DNA from: Planctomycetota bacterium
GTDB lineage: Bacteria > Planctomycetota > UBA1135 > GCA-002686595
Length of the DNA: 64,000 nucleotides
Assembly: GCA_028823345.1 (NCBI GenBank)
Contig: JAPKBR010000008.1
Span: 29,199 to 93,198, forward strand
Direction of reading: 5' to 3'
The position numbers and the translations under genes were made by a program. Every line of letters begins with the position of its first letter. Within the stretch, counting starts at the first letter, position 1. The notes beneath the pieces are model-generated. The model made no database searches. It had not been told where the DNA came from and saw only the letters and a list, made by a program, of their open reading frames with translations. Of the stretch, positions 8,115-17,072 are shown piece by piece.

Positions 8115-10310
8115 TCAGCGGATGAACAACATCTCGCGGTACTTAGGCAGGGGCCAGAGACTGTCGTCCACGAGGCGCTCCAGGAAGTCCGCAGACTCTC
8201 GCACCTTGTCCATGGCGGGCAGGACCTCGTTGCGGTAACCCGCTGCCTGGGCGGCAAGGTCATCCTCAGCAAGTTCCCAGCGTTCTTGGATTTGGAGCAG
8301 GCTGTCCACGGAACTCTTCAAGCTTCCGATGGCCTTGGTCACCAGGGCCAGGATTTCCTTTTGAGATGTGGTGCCTTCGCTGCCCACGACACTTTCCAAA
8401 GCATTGATCGAATCGGCCAAACGCTTTTGGTGCTCCATGGCTGCGGGCAGCAGCATGGTCATGGCTAGATCGCGGGTTGCCATGGCTTCCACGTTGATCT
8501 TGTTGACGTAGATCTCGGTCTGTACGTACCAACGAGACTCTAATTCCTCTGCGGTGAAGACGCCCATCTTGCTGAAGAGCGCTTCGTTCTTCGGGTCGCG
8601 CAGGGGCGCGAGGGCTTCAGGCGTGCCCTTGAGTTCCAGTAGGCCGCGCCTGGCTGCTTCTTCGCGCCACTCTTGGGAGTAGTTGTCTCCCGAGAAGAAG
8701 ATGCGCCGGTGTTGGGTCAGGGTCTCGCGCACGATTTTTTGGATGTTCTCTGTGCTCGGGCCTCCGGCTTTCTCGATGGCATCGGAAAGGTAATCGAGGG
8801 AGTCCGCCAGAATCGTGTTCAAGAAGGTCGCCGGATAGGCGGGGGACTGGTTGGAGCCAACAGCCCGGAACTCGAAGCGGTTGCCGGTGAATGCCAGAGG
8901 CGATGTCCGGTTGCGGTCGGAAATGTCTCGGGGCAGATCCGGTAGGTTCGTGACCCCAAGGCGCAGGGGTTCGGTGCTGCCCTCGTCCGGTGTGCTGCCG
9001 GCGATGATCGAGTCGACGATCCCTTCGAGGTGCTTGCCCAGGAAAACCGAGATGATCGCCGGGGGGGCTTCGTTGGCACCCAGACGGTGATCGTTTGAGG
9101 CGCTGGCAATGGAGCTGCGCAGGAGATCCTGGTGCAGGTCCACTCCGCGGGCGATGGCGGTCAAGAAGATGATGAACTTGAGGTTCTCGTGGGGCGTTTT
9201 GCCCGGATCGAACAGGTTGTTATTTAGGTTGTCCGCCACCGACCAGTTGAGGTGTTTGCCGGAGCCATTCAGGCCCGCAAAGGGCTTCTCGTGCATCAAA
9301 CAGGCGAATCCATGGCGTTCCGCGATGTCCTTCAGCAGAGCCATGGTCAGCATGTTTTGATCGGTAGAGATCGAAATCGGCTGGTAGACCGGAGCCAACT
9401 CATACTGGCTGGGGGCCACTTCGTTGTGACGCGTCTTGACGGGAATGCCCAGGAGCCAGAGCTCGTGTTCCAGGTCGTGCATGAAGCGCAGGACCCGCGT
9501 GGGAATGTTGCCAAAGTAGTGATCGTCGAATTCCTGGCCCTTGTAGGGACGCGCACCGAAAAGGGTGCGCCCGCAAGCCAAGAGGTCCGGCCGCAGATTG
9601 AAAAAATCCGCGTCGATCAAAAAGTACTCTTGCTCGATGCCGCCGCTGGAAGAGGCACGGGTGACTTGGCTTTCGCCGATCAGCTGCAAGATGCGTGCGG
9701 CGGCTTTTGAAAGTGCCTGGTTCGAACGCAGCATGGGCGTTTTCTTGTCCAACGCTGCGCCGGTCCAGGAGCAAAAGGCGGTGGGGATCGTAAGTGTCGA
9801 GCCTTCGGGGGTGCACCGCAGGAAGGCGGGAGATGTCGGGTCCCAGGCGGTGTAGCCACGGGCCTCAAAGGTTGCGCGTAGGCCTCCTGATGGGAATGAG
9901 CTCGCATCGGGCTCGCCCTGGAACAATTGCGCACCGGAAAGCTCCAACACGGCTCCGCCGCCTTTGGTGGGATTCATAAACGAATCGTGCTTCTCGGCGG
10001 TAGAGCCGGTCATGGGTTGGAACCAGTGGGTGTAGTGGGTGGCACCGTTTTCGATGGCCCAATCTTTCATGGCACTGGCCACTGAGTCTGCGATCTCGTG
10101 GGTCAGGGGTGCACCGGTTTCGATCACCTGGCGCAGGGCCTTGTAGACCGGCCCTGGCAGCCTTTCCTGCTGAGTCTTGTCGTTGAAGACAAACTTCCCG
10201 AAGTACTCCGGGATGCGGGCGTTGTTGGGTTCTTCGTTCATGGTCTCCGGTTCGATCACTGCCTCATGGGCAAGGCCGCGAACCGCCTCGTGACGGGTGC
10301 TTGCAGTCAT
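8115..10310 (-). CDS. glnN: Type III glutamine synthetase
   Basis: At 731 residues this matches the large GSIII class, not the roughly 470-residue GSI. Landmarks are GKFVFNDKTQQERLPG near the N-terminus, the GATHYTHWFQPMTGSTAEKHDSF-type region (about residues 93-115), EQEYFLID, the metal-binding SQYELAPVYQP, the ATP-site GLNGSGKHLNWS and NRTSPLAFTGNRFEFRAVGS. It makes glutamine from glutamate, ammonium and ATP in the cytoplasm. The adenylylation Tyr segment of GSI does not apply to this class. The gene stands 220 bp from the divergent aminopeptidase, and the intergenic space contains a 10-G run. Regulation cannot be read with confidence. Confidence 0.96.
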   Translation of the reverse strand: MTASTRHEAVRGLAHEAVIEPETMNEEPNNARIPEYFGKFVFNDKTQQERLPGPVYKALRQVIETGAPLTHEIADSVASAMKDWAIENGATHYTHWFQPMTGSTAEKHDSFMNPTKGGGAVLELSGAQLFQGEPDASSFPSGGLRATFEARGYTAWDPTSPAFLRCTPEGSTLTIPTAFCSWTGAALDKKTPMLRSNQALSKAAARILQLIGESQVTRASSSGGIEQEYFLIDADFFNLRPDLLACGRTLFGARPYKGQEFDDHYFGNIPTRVLRFMHDLEHELWLLGIPVKTRHNEVAPSQYELAPVYQPISISTDQNMLTMALLKDIAERHGFACLMHEKPFAGLNGSGKHLNWSVADNLNNNLFDPGKTPHENLKFIIFLTAIARGVDLHQDLLRSSIASASNDHRLGANEAPPAIISVFLGKHLEGIVDSIIAGSTPDEGSTEPLRLGVTNLPDLPRDISDRNRTSPLAFTGNRFEFRAVGSNQSPAYPATFLNTILADSLDYLSDAIEKAGGPSTENIQKIVRETLTQHRRIFFSGDNYSQEWREEAARRGLLELKGTPEALAPLRDPKNEALFSKMGVFTAEELESRWYVQTEIYVNKINVEAMATRDLAMTMLLPAAMEHQKRLADSINALESVVGSEGTTSQKEILALVTKAIGSLKSSVDSLLQIQERWELAEDDLAAQAAGYRNEVLPAMDKVRESADFLERLVDDSLWPLPKYREMLFIR

Positions 10311-10376
10311 AATTGAATAGTCCCAGTAGGTGGGGTGACGTCGTTGCAGAAGGGCTCTTACGAGGGGCCCATCACA

Positions 10377-10386
10377 GGGGGGGGGG
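10377..10386. repeat. Homopolymer of ten G in the glnN/aminopeptidase intergenic region
   Basis: Ten consecutive G lie between two divergently transcribed genes. It is outside any coding frame. Runs of this length are prone to slippage and could alter promoter spacing; they are also a common place for assembly errors. Confidence 0.6.
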
Positions 10387-10531
10387 ACCCATTCGTAACG
10401 GATGTCGATTCTAGCGGGGAAAATGCGCGGAACCAGAGGAAGAGGGGGGATCTTTCTTGGCCGGGCCAGGAGTCCGTGCCCTTGATGCTTGCGCTGGGTG
10501 ATCGTCCCGGTGATTATTGCCCCTGACCCCC

Positions 10532-12625
10532 ATGCGAATTTCCCCCAGCCCCCTCATCCCATCTTTCCTGGTCGGCCTCATGGCCGCCTGCGCTGCTCCG
10601 ATCCCGGCACCCCAGCCCTGGCCCCTGCGGCCAGACCCTGTGGGTCAGATCGGTGGGGAGCGCTTAGCGGACTTGCTGCACCTGTCCCTGGACCTGGAGC
10701 TGGATCATGAGGCGCGGGAGGTGCGTGGCGTGGCCTCAAGCTGGTTCCGGGCCCTGCGGGACGACACCTCCGAGCTTCTTTTGCACGGGGTAGGCCTCGA
10801 AATCCTGGAGGTCCACGATGCGGCTGGAGAAGCCCTGGTTTTTGAGGTCCAAGAGCCCCAGATCCGGATCACCCTGGCCCGCCCCCTGGCCAAGGGCGAG
10901 GAAGAGGTGCTGCACGTGCGATACCGGGCACAACCGGAGCGCGGCTTGTATTTCCGAGATGAGACCCGCTTTAGCGAGAACTTTGCCCCTTCGCTCTTCA
11001 CCCAGGGCCAAAAGCACAACCACCGCCATTGGGTGCCTCTGTGGGACGAGCCCAACGACCGTGCGACCCTGGAGGTGCGCGCCCGGGTGGGGCTTTCCAT
11101 GGAGTTGATTTCCAATGGCCAGTTGGTCGAGGTCGAGCGGCACTCGGCCGAGTCACGCACCTTTCACTGGCGTATGGAGCAGCGCGTCCCGACCTATCTG
11201 TTGGCCCTGATCGCCGGGCGCTTCGACCGCTATCGCGCGCCCCATCCTTCGGTGGAGTTGGAGTTCATCGTGGCTGAGGAAGCCGGGGAGCAGCGCGCTC
11301 GAGAAACTTTTGGCGAGACCGCTTCGATGATGAACTTTTTCGAGAAGAAGCTCGGCACGAAATTTCCCTACCCGCGCTACGCCCAGGGCGCCATGGCGGA
11401 CTTTGTGACCGGAGGCATGGAGAATGCCACCCTGACCCTGGTGGGGGAGAGCATGCTGGGCACGCACGAAGAGAACCAAGATCTGGAGGGCCGCCCGCGT
11501 CGGATCATCGCCCACGAGCTGGCCCACCAATGGTTTGGGGATCAGGTGACTTGCTGGGGTTGGAGTCACCTTTGGTTGAACGAGGCCTTTGCCTCTTGGA
11601 TGGAACTCGCTTGGGTTGGCGAAGTCGAAGGGGAAGACGCCCGCAGACTGCGCTTGGAACAATACCGCGAGCGGTTCTTGGGGCGCGCGGACCGGGTTGC
11701 CTTGCCCATGGCTCTGGACTGGCACACCCAGGGGTGCAGTCCGAACCGGGCGCATCATGTTTACACCAAGGGGCCCTGGGTGATCGAGATGATGAGCCGC
11801 TTCGTGGGTCCCAAAGATTTCGACGCGGCCTTGGCTCTGTACCTAGAGCGGCACAAGGATAGCCTGGTCACCGCCGATGACTTTGTGCGCGCGGTATTCG
11901 ACGCCACCGGCCGCAACCTGATGCCCATGGTGCAGCAGTGGGTCTGGTCGGGGGGCTTGCCCGAGCTGGTGGTGCAACACGAGATCGCGGGTCAAGAGGT
12001 GAATCTGCAACTGGAACAGAGTCAAGTGCCCTCGCATACGGTGCCCCTCTTTGATTGTCCCTTGAGTGTGGATCTGGTCACCAGTATCGGTCGGGTACGG
12101 CATGAGTTGCGTTTTTCCGAGCGCTCCCACGCCTGGCGCTTGCCCTTTGAAGGGGAACTCTTGAATGTCTTGATCGACCCCGATGGAGCCCTCTTGTCTT
12201 CCCTGCGCCAGACCAAGTCCGAGGCCTTTTGGATGCACCAGGCCGCTGATTTCGAAGAGCCCCTCGCGGTTTGGCGTGCCCTGCCCGCCCTGCGCCAAAT
12301 CGCCGCCTCTTCCCCCGCAGCCCGAGCCTTGCTCTTGCGCATCCTGCGCGAACATCCCGAGCCTCTCCTGCGCCAACGGGCCGCTCGTCAAACCACTTGG
12401 ATCAGCGAAGCCTCCCGGGCCGCCCTGGTGCGCGCCACTTGCGAAGACCCGGCGCCCAGCGTGCGCTCCCAAGCTGCACGCGGCCTTTCCAGTCACGCCC
12501 CGGGTCGCCCCTTCAACGGTCGGGACCCCTTGGCCCAAAGACTGGTCGCTGCCCAGGAAACCGAAACGAGCGCGCGCACACGGGAGGCCATCACGGCGCT
12601 GCTGTTGATAGGGGACGCCCCGTGA
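10532..12625 (+). CDS. M1-family aminopeptidase lipoprotein
   Basis: The 697-residue product has a lipoprotein leader (LMAAC, Cys at about 20) and an M1 peptidase body. The exopeptidase motif appears as GGMENATL, and the zinc site HELAH is at residues 328-332 with the third ligand Glu351 in LNEAF, the expected HExxH-x18-E spacing. The last 150 or so residues are helical and rich in Ala/Leu/Arg (LRQIAASSPAARALLLRI), a HEAT-like tail rather than the usual ERAP domain. It probably removes N-terminal residues from peptides in the periplasm. A TTG at 10517 is in frame, but ATG 10532 gives the better leader. The stop overlaps a GTG start (GTGA) of the DNA glycosylase gene. Confidence 0.92.
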   Translation: MRISPSPLIPSFLVGLMAACAAPIPAPQPWPLRPDPVGQIGGERLADLLHLSLDLELDHEAREVRGVASSWFRALRDDTSELLLHGVGLEILEVHDAAGEALVFEVQEPQIRITLARPLAKGEEEVLHVRYRAQPERGLYFRDETRFSENFAPSLFTQGQKHNHRHWVPLWDEPNDRATLEVRARVGLSMELISNGQLVEVERHSAESRTFHWRMEQRVPTYLLALIAGRFDRYRAPHPSVELEFIVAEEAGEQRARETFGETASMMNFFEKKLGTKFPYPRYAQGAMADFVTGGMENATLTLVGESMLGTHEENQDLEGRPRRIIAHELAHQWFGDQVTCWGWSHLWLNEAFASWMELAWVGEVEGEDARRLRLEQYRERFLGRADRVALPMALDWHTQGCSPNRAHHVYTKGPWVIEMMSRFVGPKDFDAALALYLERHKDSLVTADDFVRAVFDATGRNLMPMVQQWVWSGGLPELVVQHEIAGQEVNLQLEQSQVPSHTVPLFDCPLSVDLVTSIGRVRHELRFSERSHAWRLPFEGELLNVLIDPDGALLSSLRQTKSEAFWMHQAADFEEPLAVWRALPALRQIAASSPAARALLLRILREHPEPLLRQRAARQTTWISEASRAALVRATCEDPAPSVRSQAARGLSSHAPGRPFNGRDPLAQRLVAAQETETSARTREAITALLLIGDAP

Positions 12626-13257
12626 AACCAGTTACCCCGACGACTGCCCAGTTGCGCGCCCTGGCTCGGCGCGACCCTGTCCTCGGGCGAGCAATCAAAC
12701 GGATGGACCCCTTCCCCGGTTTTCCTATCCCGGGGGAATACAGGAGCCACTACGAGGCTTTGGCCCGGGCCATTGTTTATCAGCAACTGGCGGGTGCTGC
12801 GGCCAAGACTATTTGGGGGCGGGTTTGCGCCTTGACCCCGGGCAAGAGTTTTCCCCGGGCTCCGGAATTGCTCGGCCTGAAAGAAAAAGTCCTGCGCGGG
12901 GCAGGACTTTCTGGGAACAAGTACCTCAGCCTGCGCGACCTGGCCACCCGATTGGATCAGGGAACCTTGCCCCTGAGCCGCATGTCCCGCTGGGACGACG
13001 AGCGCATCATCGAGGGTTTGGTGGAGGTCCGTGGCATCGGCCCCTGGACGGCTCAAATGTTCCTGCTCTTTCGCCTCGGCCGCTTGAACGTGATGGCCCC
13101 CGCGGACTTGGGTTTGCAAGAGGGCTTGCGCATTCTCGATGGTCTCGACGAACGTCCAAGCCCCAAGGAACTGGCCGCCCGCGCCGAAGACTGGGCGCCC
13201 CTTTGCAGCATCGCCTGCTGGACTCTTTGGCGACTGGCGGACGAAGCGAAGGCCTGA
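12622..13257 (+). CDS. DNA-3-methyladenine glycosylase II family (HhH-GPD)
   Basis: Beginning at the GTG that overlaps the aminopeptidase stop gives a 211-residue protein. It shows the helix-hairpin-helix element VRGIGPWTA followed by a conserved Asp in the segment NVMAPADLGLQEG, the arrangement of AlkA-like glycosylases in which that Asp assists base excision. YEALARAIVYQQLAGAAAKTIW near residue 45 is the typical family N-terminal helix. It should excise alkylated purines from DNA, opening base-excision repair. It lacks the N-terminal TBP-like domain of E. coli AlkA, as do many short family members. Coupling to a peptidase lipoprotein gene has no obvious functional logic. Confidence 0.88.
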   Translation: MKPVTPTTAQLRALARRDPVLGRAIKRMDPFPGFPIPGEYRSHYEALARAIVYQQLAGAAAKTIWGRVCALTPGKSFPRAPELLGLKEKVLRGAGLSGNKYLSLRDLATRLDQGTLPLSRMSRWDDERIIEGLVEVRGIGPWTAQMFLLFRLGRLNVMAPADLGLQEGLRILDGLDERPSPKELAARAEDWAPLCSIACWTLWRLADEAKA

Positions 13258-13285
13258 CTACCGGGTGAGCCTGACTACCGGGTGA
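13252..13285. repeat. Tandem 17-bp duplication spanning two convergent stop codons
   Basis: The unit GCCTGACTACCGGGTGA is present twice head to tail with no mismatch. The first copy contains the TGA of the glycosylase gene. The second contains the reverse-strand TAG of oleD, and the first copy encodes the same oleD terminus again. It looks like a recent slippage duplication at the 3' junction. Confidence 0.85.
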
Positions 13286-14279
13286 GGTAGTGCGCGATGG
13301 TCCGGCGCGTGGCCTCGGCCATGGATACGGATTCGCGGAAGCCCAGGTCTTTCTGCGCCCGGGCCATGTCATAGGAATGACTGGTGGAAAGTTGGGCGGC
13401 GACAAAGGGGGTCAGGGGAGGTTCCCCCGGGAGCGGCAGGGTCTTCCAAAGGGTTTCGAGGAGGGCGCCGAGGATTCGGGCGCTGGTGGCCGAAATCCTG
13501 CGCTTGGGGGTGGGCAGATCGAGGGCTTGGAGCAGCTCCGCGATCCACTGCCAAAGATCCACCGGCTCGCTGTTGGCGATGAAGTAGGCGCGTCCGTGGG
13601 CGGGGGATTGGGCCCCTTGCTCCAAGAGGGTTTGGGCCGCGGCGAGGTGCGCGTCCACCGCATTGTCGATGTACGTCAGGCTGACTTCCATCGGTGCTTG
13701 CCGGGGCCGAATGGGAATCAGTTTGCGGCGGCGCGCTTTTTCAATCAGGCGCGGAATCAGGTGCGGGTCGCCGGGGCCGAACATTAGGTGCGGCCGCAGG
13801 ATCGTCATGGGCAATTCGTCGCACAATCCACGCTGCAACAGTTTCTCCGCCCGGGCTTTTGAGGCGGGATAGGCGCTCATAAAGTGAGTGGCTAGGGGCA
13901 GGTCATCGGCGCGGCGGTGGTCCCGGCCATCGAAGCAGGCGCTCGGGGATGAGGTGTGCACAAAGGCGCGCACCTTGGCTTGTCGGGCCGCGGAGTAAAC
14001 CGCTTGGGTGCCGTCCACGTTGGGGGCTAGGTAGGATTCTTCCGGGCCAAAGACCCCGGCGCGGGCGGCGCAGTGGAAGACCACATCCACCGATTCTAAA
14101 AGGGGGACCAAGGCCTGTTCCCCGCAGGATAGGTCCATTGCATGGTGCTCGATTCCCTGGGCCGCGAGCTCTGGATAGCTTCCGCGGCTGACGGAGAGCA
14201 CCACGTCCCCGCGCTCCACCAAACGCCGGCAAATTCCCCGACCCAAGAAACCCGCTCCACCTGTGACCAAGGCTTTCAT
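13275..14279 (-). CDS. oleD: OleD-type NAD(P)-dependent 2-alkyl-3-ketoalkanoic acid reductase
   Basis: This 334-residue extended SDR has the dinucleotide site TGGAGFLG at residues 6-13 and the catalytic pair YPASK (Tyr137, Lys141). It belongs to the 3-beta-HSD/epimerase group that includes OleD, which reduces the 2-alkyl-3-keto acid made by OleA to a beta-hydroxy acid during long-chain olefin synthesis. Assignment rests on context: its ATG overlaps the oleC stop as ATGA, and oleC overlaps oleB in the same way, giving the order B-C-D. Alone, the sequence could be called only an NAD-dependent epimerase/dehydratase. The end lies in a 17-bp tandem duplication shared with the convergent glycosylase gene. 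Confidence 0.85.
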   Translation of the reverse strand: MKALVTGGAGFLGRGICRRLVERGDVVLSVSRGSYPELAAQGIEHHAMDLSCGEQALVPLLESVDVVFHCAARAGVFGPEESYLAPNVDGTQAVYSAARQAKVRAFVHTSSPSACFDGRDHRRADDLPLATHFMSAYPASKARAEKLLQRGLCDELPMTILRPHLMFGPGDPHLIPRLIEKARRRKLIPIRPRQAPMEVSLTYIDNAVDAHLAAAQTLLEQGAQSPAHGRAYFIANSEPVDLWQWIAELLQALDLPTPKRRISATSARILGALLETLWKTLPLPGEPPLTPFVAAQLSTSHSYDMARAQKDLGFRESVSMAEATRRTIAHYLTR

Positions 14280-15967
14280 TGGGACGTGCTCGGGAGAGGT
14301 TGACCGGCGGCCCAGACTTTGAGTTCGCCCCGGTGGATCTTGGAATTGTGCCGCGGGTCCACGGGCAGGGAAGAGTGGAAAAGGAACACCTCTATGTCTG
14401 CACTTGCTTGTGAACTTCTGGCCAGGGCCTTGAGTTCATCCCGGAGGGTTTCTTGTGCTTGCGGACTCTTTGGAAACTGACCGGCCTTGGGTTCCACAAT
14501 CAGCACCGGCTGTTCTGCTCCCGTTGGTCCCCGGCCCACCAGGGCGCAGCGGGCCACGGACCCGTGGGCCAGGAATACGTTCTCGACACCCACCGGAGGG
14601 CGCAAGCCGTCGGATGTGGTGAGGCAATGACTCTTGCGCCCTAAAAACCAAAGGATTCCTTCCCCATCTAAGTGACCCATGTCGCCCATGCGGTGCCAAT
14701 CTGGTTTCCCACGGGGATCGGCGAGTTTGGCGGCGGCTTGGGCATCGGGGGCTGCGTCGTAGGTTTGGGTGACCACTGGCCCACGCACGAGGACCTCGCC
14801 CAAGCGCCCTTGGCCCATGGCCCGCTCGGGGTCCATCACCGACAAATGGGTGGCGTCGGAATCGAGGATGCAGATTTCGATTCCCGGGGCCGCGCGACCC
14901 ACGGGGGTGCCTTCCCCTGCGGCGATGCGATTTGCGAGGGGCAAAAGTTCTTCGCCCGAAATCACCGCCACGGGCAGGGCTTCGGTGGCTCCGTAGGGAG
15001 TGAACACGTCTCCATCTGCCGGCAGCAAAGCGCGCAGGTCGCGCACCACATCAATGCCCAGGGGTGCGCCAGCGGAAACCGCTCGGGTCAGGTTGGGCAG
15101 GCCGATGCCACGCCGGGTGCAATAGGGAACCAGGATGCGCCAAAGGGCCGGGGACAAAAATCCCGTGCTCGTGCTCTCTTCTTGGATCACTGCCAACAGG
15201 GCAGTTGGGTCCACGCTGGCGGGTTTGGCCGGATCGATGGGGGGGAACACCGACGTGATCCCGAGAGCACAATCAAAGAGGGCGAAGGCCGGCAGTCCGC
15301 ACAAGTCCCGTTCCCCGGGGGTAAAGCCAAGGGTCTCGCGCAGGCCCTGGACTTCGGCGGCCAACTGACCGTGGGTGATGGGAACACCCTTGGGCGGTCC
15401 GGTGGAACCAGAAGTGAACAGGATTGCGGCGGTGTCGTTGACTTGGGCTGGATGCAGCACGGGATCGGCTGGGCTCGAGCCTTCGAGTTTGGCGAGTGAT
15501 CGCCCCAGCCCGGGCAACCTACGTCCCACCCCAAAAACCTTTTTCACGGAACGGAAAGCCTTGGGGAAAAGGCACTTGGCCAGGAGCGCTCGGCCCACGC
15601 CGATCATCACCGTGGGGGCCGTGCGCTCGAGTGCCGCCAACAGGCGCTTGCGTCCCATGCCCGGATCGGCCAGAACGGGAATGGCTCCCAGGCGAAAAAG
15701 GCCCCAGGTGATGGCGACAAAATCGATGCCCGGGGGCACAAACAGCGCGACCCGATCGCCTGCGCCAACGCCTTCCGCCGCGAGGCCATTGGCAATGCGG
15801 GCGGTACGCAATTCCAATTCTCCAAAAGTGATCGAGCGACGATTTGCGTCCTTGCGCTCCACAATCCCTTCACCCGTGGGGTTCGCACGGGTCTGCTGCA
15901 AGAACAGCTCAGCGATGTTCTTTCCTGCGGTCAGGCTCGCGGGGGATGGGGCCAAAGAAGCGCTCAT
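14276..15967 (-). CDS. oleC: OleC-type AMP-dependent ligase (beta-lactone synthetase)
   Basis: The 563-residue protein is an ANL-superfamily adenylating enzyme: ATP-binding loop FTSGSTGPPKG at 184-194, FTPYGATEALP (A5 region), and HRMGDMGHLDGEGILWFLGRK (A7/A8 region). Its companions identify it as OleC, which turns the beta-hydroxy acid from OleD into a beta-lactone using ATP. Typical OleC length is about 550 residues, which matches. The gene overlaps its neighbours by four bases on both sides, so the three proteins are probably made in fixed proportion; OleB, C and D are known to form a large assembly in other bacteria. Predicted to be cytoplasmic. Confidence 0.9.
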   Translation of the reverse strand: MSASLAPSPASLTAGKNIAELFLQQTRANPTGEGIVERKDANRRSITFGELELRTARIANGLAAEGVGAGDRVALFVPPGIDFVAITWGLFRLGAIPVLADPGMGRKRLLAALERTAPTVMIGVGRALLAKCLFPKAFRSVKKVFGVGRRLPGLGRSLAKLEGSSPADPVLHPAQVNDTAAILFTSGSTGPPKGVPITHGQLAAEVQGLRETLGFTPGERDLCGLPAFALFDCALGITSVFPPIDPAKPASVDPTALLAVIQEESTSTGFLSPALWRILVPYCTRRGIGLPNLTRAVSAGAPLGIDVVRDLRALLPADGDVFTPYGATEALPVAVISGEELLPLANRIAAGEGTPVGRAAPGIEICILDSDATHLSVMDPERAMGQGRLGEVLVRGPVVTQTYDAAPDAQAAAKLADPRGKPDWHRMGDMGHLDGEGILWFLGRKSHCLTTSDGLRPPVGVENVFLAHGSVARCALVGRGPTGAEQPVLIVEPKAGQFPKSPQAQETLRDELKALARSSQASADIEVFLFHSSLPVDPRHNSKIHRGELKVWAAGQPLPSTSQ

Positions 15968-16941
15968 GGGTGCGGGGCGGAGGTGCTCTTCAAGAAATCA
16001 CTCACTGCTTCCAGGCATTCTTGGGGCGCATCCTCCAGGGGTAGATGTCCCGCGTCCGGAAGGGTCGTGACCCGTGATTGGGGTAGCCGTTCCCGGAACC
16101 CCCGCAGGATCTCCGGAGTGAACACCCAGTCGTGCATGCCCCATAGGATTTGGCAAGGCTTGTTTCGCAGGGAGGCCAGTCCCGCGTCCACCGCTGTCAG
16201 GGCCTCGTAGCTGCGGTCCGATGGCCCACGGGGAATGTCGCGCACGAAAGCGGCGATACCGCGGCGCCTTTCCGCATCGAGATAAGGCGCGAGGAAGCCA
16301 GCTTCCACATCCTCGGGCAAGCCGCCGGTGGTGCAAAGGGAGGACAGGCCCCGGGTCATCAGGCCCAGGGTGCCCGTGAGGAATGGCCCGATCCCGGGCA
16401 GGTGGGCCAGTCCCAGGATCGGCGGCAACTTAGCGTCGGGCCAGACGCAGGTGTTGGTCACCACTAAGCGTTCTATGCGCTCGGGGCAGTTGGCCGCTGC
16501 ACCGAGGCCGATCGCTCCGCCCCAGTCGTGCACGCAAAGGGTGATGCGCGAGAGGTCGAGGTGATCGATCAGCATCTCGAGGGCGGTGCGGTGACCCGCC
16601 AGGGTTTGGTTCCAGTCGTGGGGGCGCTCGGAAAGGCCCATGCCCATGTGGTCGAGGGCGATGACCCGGTACTCGCCGGAAAAGGCCTCGATGAATTTGC
16701 GCCACATGAAAGCCCATGTGGGATTGCCGTGAACGCAAAGCAGCACGGGTGCATCCCGTGGGCCCTCGTCCACATAGTGCAGCAGGGCATCATCGATTTC
16801 GAAAAAGTGCGGGCTGTAGGGCCAGAGGGTCTTGATGGGCGCAACCAGGTTGCGGGTCACCATGAGGGCGTCCTCTTCAAGGGTGCTGAGGCGCAGGCGG
16901 CGCACTTCGCTGCCGGGTTTTCCAATGGTCTCGATAGGCAT
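15964..16941 (-). CDS. oleB: OleB-type alpha/beta hydrolase (beta-lactone decarboxylase)
   Basis: The 325-residue product is of the haloalkane-dehalogenase-like group: VHGNPTWAFMWR for the oxyanion region, LDHMGMGLSERP, then the nucleophile elbow VHDWGG with Asp139 in place of Ser, and a terminal DAGHLPLED with the catalytic His. This Asp-nucleophile pattern is that of OleB, which decarboxylates the beta-lactone to the cis-olefin. A frame extension reaches 17043, but the ATG at 16941 just before the conserved region is preferred. The gene heads the oleBCD set and faces a sulfatase gene across about 130 bp. The OleA partner is not adjacent but 19 kb away at 35.3 kb. Confidence 0.88.
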   Translation of the reverse strand: MPIETIGKPGSEVRRLRLSTLEEDALMVTRNLVAPIKTLWPYSPHFFEIDDALLHYVDEGPRDAPVLLCVHGNPTWAFMWRKFIEAFSGEYRVIALDHMGMGLSERPHDWNQTLAGHRTALEMLIDHLDLSRITLCVHDWGGAIGLGAAANCPERIERLVVTNTCVWPDAKLPPILGLAHLPGIGPFLTGTLGLMTRGLSSLCTTGGLPEDVEAGFLAPYLDAERRRGIAAFVRDIPRGPSDRSYEALTAVDAGLASLRNKPCQILWGMHDWVFTPEILRGFRERLPQSRVTTLPDAGHLPLEDAPQECLEAVSDFLKSTSAPHP

Positions 16942-17072
16942 AGGGGGATCTCGCGCAGCAGGATAACGGGGAGGGAGCGCATGGGCGGGCAGAAACTCGC
17001 CTCTTCCAGGGACCGGCTGCTGCAGGGGCAGGCTCCTGCCCATGGCCTGGGGCCATTCAGTAGGCTGGGGCC

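Noticed and set aside
12271..12621. Longer 328-residue form of the DNA glycosylase
   Set aside because: The extra N-terminus lies inside the aminopeptidase gene and is Pro/Arg-rich shadow; GTG 12622 overlaps the stop as expected for coupled genes.
14672..15499. 275-residue plus-strand ORF opposite oleC
   Set aside because: Gly/His-rich antisense translation with no start signal; oleC is unambiguous.
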